Of a stretch of DNA of 64,000 nt, positions 61,463 to 64,000 are shown piece after piece. The first letter of the stretch is position 1. Each line of letters begins with the position of its first letter. The stretch lies in NCBI GenBank assembly GCA_036936605.1, contig JAUPFV010000005.1:236001770-236065769 (forward strand), in the 5' to 3' direction. The DNA is from Limnanthes douglasii subsp. nivea (Eukaryota; Streptophyta; Magnoliopsida; Brassicales; Limnanthaceae). The translations under genes and the position numbers were made by a program. The notes beneath the pieces are model-generated. The model had not been told where the DNA came from. It saw nothing but the letters and a program-made list of their open reading frames with translations, and did no database searches.

Positions 61463-61815
61463 TTAACGCGAAGAAGTTCTTGTGAATGAACATATGACAA
61501 AAATAGCTACTTCTTCCAATTATAGGAAACCTGCTTCAAAAATAAAAAATAGTAGCTTTAAATACCAATTTTACTTTTACACCCATTATCAAACAGAGGG
61601 AATGTGAGAAATTATTTCAATGTGATTCTTGGTTTAAACAGCATAAGCAGCTTCCATTTGATAAAATATAAAGATTAAGGATAAAAGCATGAGCTTGTAG
61701 TAATAAATTTATATTAAAACTACTATATTATAAACAAATTGCGTTGTCTCTATAAACCCACAATATAAACAAACACCTTTCATTGTCCTTATACTACTAC
61801 TATATTATATATAAC
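61463..61815. repeat. Internally deleted type-A unit
   Basis: This unit begins like a normal type-A unit, but after about 270 bp (near 61735) jumps to the sequence that normally closes a unit (ACTACTATATTATA, then AACAAATTGCGTTGTCTCT). About 1.2-1.3 kb of the usual interior is missing. The junction lies at an ACTA-rich stretch shared by both sides, as expected from unequal exchange or slippage. Confidence 0.8.
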
Positions 61816-63061
61816 CTATTTAATGCAAAGAAGTTCGTGTGAATGAAAATAAGACAAAAATAGCTAATTCTTCCGCTTATGAGAGACCTGCTTCAGAAAT
61901 AAGAAACAGAAACGTTAAATACTAATTTTACAGTTATATCGATTATTAAATAAAGGGAATGTGGGAAACTATTTCAATTTGATTATGTGCTTAAGGAGCT
62001 TCGGTTTGATAAAAGAGAAATATTAAGGACAAAACATGAGCTAGTCGTAATAAATCTATATTAGAAGGAGTAGTTCAAATTTATTGTGATATTATATATC
62101 GATCCTAGAGCTACAAAGTCAGTGTAGGTTTTAGCTGTTTCATTCCATTATTTAACTATATTGGATAAAATGAAATGGGTTTTTATTGGATTAGAATAAT
62201 ATTTAAAAAAAATAAAAGTATTTTATTATTTTTTAACGAGGTGGATATTCGCGTCATAATATGCAAAACCGAAACCCAAACCGAACCCAGACGGGTAATA
62301 AAAATAAAACCTTAACCCGCCCATTTTTTTTTCTATTTCTGAATAACTTGTCCTGCTGGATCAGTTCGGTTCAGATATCCATGGTTTCGAGTTAAATTAT
62401 CATCTGTAGTACTAACTATGGTATAGATGACTATGTGTCTATTATGATTAATTATGATTAATTATTTTAATTAGTGTAGTTTTTAATGACTTATTTCTTC
62501 GTATATCTTGTATGTATGTATATTGAGCAACGAAATCAAAGGTACCAGCTATCGAATAGATGATTATGTGTCAATTATGATTAATTATTCTAGATAGCGT
62601 AGTTTTTAATAGCTTATTTTTTCATATATTAGTTCATTAGGTTTATTCTTTGAAGGATCCCATCAAGGTAAGCTAGATCCTTTACAAGTTAAACTAGATT
62701 TATGTATATTAAGTTTATGGTTTTAGTCATGTTACCAAGTCGATCCACCCCGGACCATTAAGCATAGGGAACTAAACAATCTGGTCTAAGATGGGCTCGA
62801 TAGGCTATTAGACCGTTCCAACCTGGACCATTAAACAAAAAGAGCTAAACATTTTGTCCTGCTAATAACATAAGAAAAAAATAAACACAAAATGACACTA
62901 TACAAAAAAGCAGAATACAAACTAAATTGTAGAAAAATAAGTATACAAACCAAAATGTTGCAATTAACAAAATAAGATTACTAGAGAAGCCTTTTCCTCA
63001 ACTTTGTTTTCTCTAATTTAGTTAATCTTTCATAACTTTCATACAAGTAAACATTAAGACC

Positions 63062-63097
63062 TTACATTGTCTCTATGATTTGCTTGACATCAGCAAC
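63062..63097 (-). pseudogene. Terminal-exon relic in array 2 (type B copy)
   Basis: On the minus strand a TTTGCAG acceptor is followed by VADVKQIIETM and a TAA stop. The other type-B unit has the same exon with one amino-acid difference (59474-59509, VADVKKIIETM and TAA; acceptor AAG instead of CAG). Type-A units keep the region but have lost the stop and read VADIKKI (near 57855-57890 and 61010-61040). The preserved frame, acceptor and stop suggest the last exon of an amplified host gene. Only 11 codons are available, so the gene cannot be named and chance is not excluded. Confidence 0.35.
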
Positions 63098-64000
63098 CTG
63101 CAAACAGAAAACCGATCAACATACAAAATAAAAATCCTTAGGTCATAAACTGTACAAAACCTACCCAAATGTAATATAAAAAAACAGCCCACATAGTTAC
63201 AATAAAATATTTTTCCTCAACTATTTAGTAATATATATTAACCGCAACATACATGCAACACCTTGCATTTTCTCTATAAACTCTCATTATAAACAACACA
63301 TTGCATTGTCTTTTGCATTGTATTAATACTACTACTTAGCAATAAATATATATATAAAAGCATTATCAAAAGATAGTTTATACAGTTAGGATAAAAGCCT
63401 TTTCCTTAACTACTTAGCATTATATACTACTACTATTTAATATAAACAACAATATATAAACAGCACCGTGCATTGCCTCTATAAACCCTCAATAAAAACA
63501 AACACCTTGCATTGTCGCTATGCATATAGAAAATTGAAGTGGAAAACTAACTTATTTAACGCGAAGAAGTTTTTGTGAATGAAAAGATGACAAAAATAGC
63601 TACTTCTTCCACTTATAAGAAACTTGCTTCAAAAATAAAAAACAGAAATGATAAATACCAATTTCACTAGCATACTGATTATTAATTAGCGGAAATGAGG
63701 GAAACTATTTTGATGTGATTCTTTGTTTAAACAACATAAGCAGCTTATGTTTGATAAAATATAAAAATTAAGGATAAAAACATGAGCTTATAGTAATAAA
63801 TTTATATTAAAACTAGTAGTTCAAATCTATTGTGATATTATATATCGGCCCAGAGCTACAAAAGTCATTGTGGGTTTTAGAAGTTTCATTCTATTATTTA
63901 ACTATATTGGATAAAGTCAAATGAGTTTCTATTTAGTTAGAATAATATTTTAAAAATATAAAAGTATTTAATTATTTTTTTAATGAGGGGGATACCCACG

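Larger units (their letters stand above)
56500..64000. repeat. Macrosatellite array 2 (about 1.5-1.74 kb units, two alternating types)
   Basis: The landmark TATTTAACGCGAAGAAGTT (and variants) recurs at about 56633, 58268, 59968, 61463, 61816 and 63553. A second landmark, CCCCGGACC[G/A]TTAAGCATAG, recurs near 57554, 59156, 60690 and 62747. Units fall into type A (TTCTTGTGAATG; GACCGTT; AGACGGGTT) and type B (TTCGTGTGAATG; GACCATT; AGATGGGCTC) in the order A-B-A-(partial A)-B-A. The true period is thus a pair of about 3.3-3.6 kb. The last bases of the window are still inside a unit, so the array continues. Left of 56630 a degenerate partial unit starts at about 56500. Confidence 0.93.

Noticed and set aside
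1..64000. tRNA, rRNA or organelle-derived sequence
   Set aside because: I looked for tRNA-like GGTTCAA arms, rRNA cores and plastid gene motifs and saw none that held up by eye.

Overview
The window looks like AT-rich repetitive DNA from a flowering-plant nuclear genome, most likely a eudicot. No intact host gene was recognised. What can be identified is plant-type mobile elements: Ty1/copia and Ty3/gypsy retrotransposons, two L1-type LINEs, a CACTA (En/Spm) DNA transposon, and Mutator-like remnants carrying a plant mobile domain and an OTU domain. These sit between two large tandem-repeat arrays. The gag-pol of the intact copia element resembles lineages common in Asteraceae, but this is recollection of a family and too weak to assign a species.

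Layout. 1-8693: macrosatellite array of about 410-550 bp monomers, with three longer composite units at its left end; monomers carry what look like two short exons of an unidentified gene. 9230-12680: a plant-mobile-domain pseudogene and a small companion ORF, bracketed by clusters of GTCGCATGCGAC-like motifs. 12879-14215 (minus): tail of a MULE transposase (SWIM-type Cys/His region) followed by an OTU-like domain. About 15370-18700 (minus): decayed LINE. About 19130-19830 (plus): copia fragment. 19830-24417: AT-rich DNA with one unidentified gene relic and a 31-bp minisatellite. 24418-34509: a 10.1-kb CACTA transposon, coding strand minus, with recognisable terminal inverted repeats, a TNPA-like gene, a TNP2 (TNPD-like) gene and a non-coding 3' part holding a microRNA-like foldback. 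About 34735-40612 (plus): nearly full-length but broken LINE. About 42060-44930 (plus): heavily decayed Ty3/gypsy element. 46991-52552 (minus): young copia element with near-identical LTRs and a perfect 5-bp target duplication. 52558-56460: AT-rich, no gene seen. About 56500-64000: second macrosatellite, about 1.5-1.74-kb units in two alternating types, running out of the window; some units carry a terminal-exon relic on the minus strand.

The window is an accessory, probably heterochromatic region. The only element that looks recently mobile is the copia insertion, and even it has a gag/pol frame break and no recognisable canonical primer-binding site. The least explained structures are the two exon-bearing macrosatellites and the hairpin inside the CACTA element.
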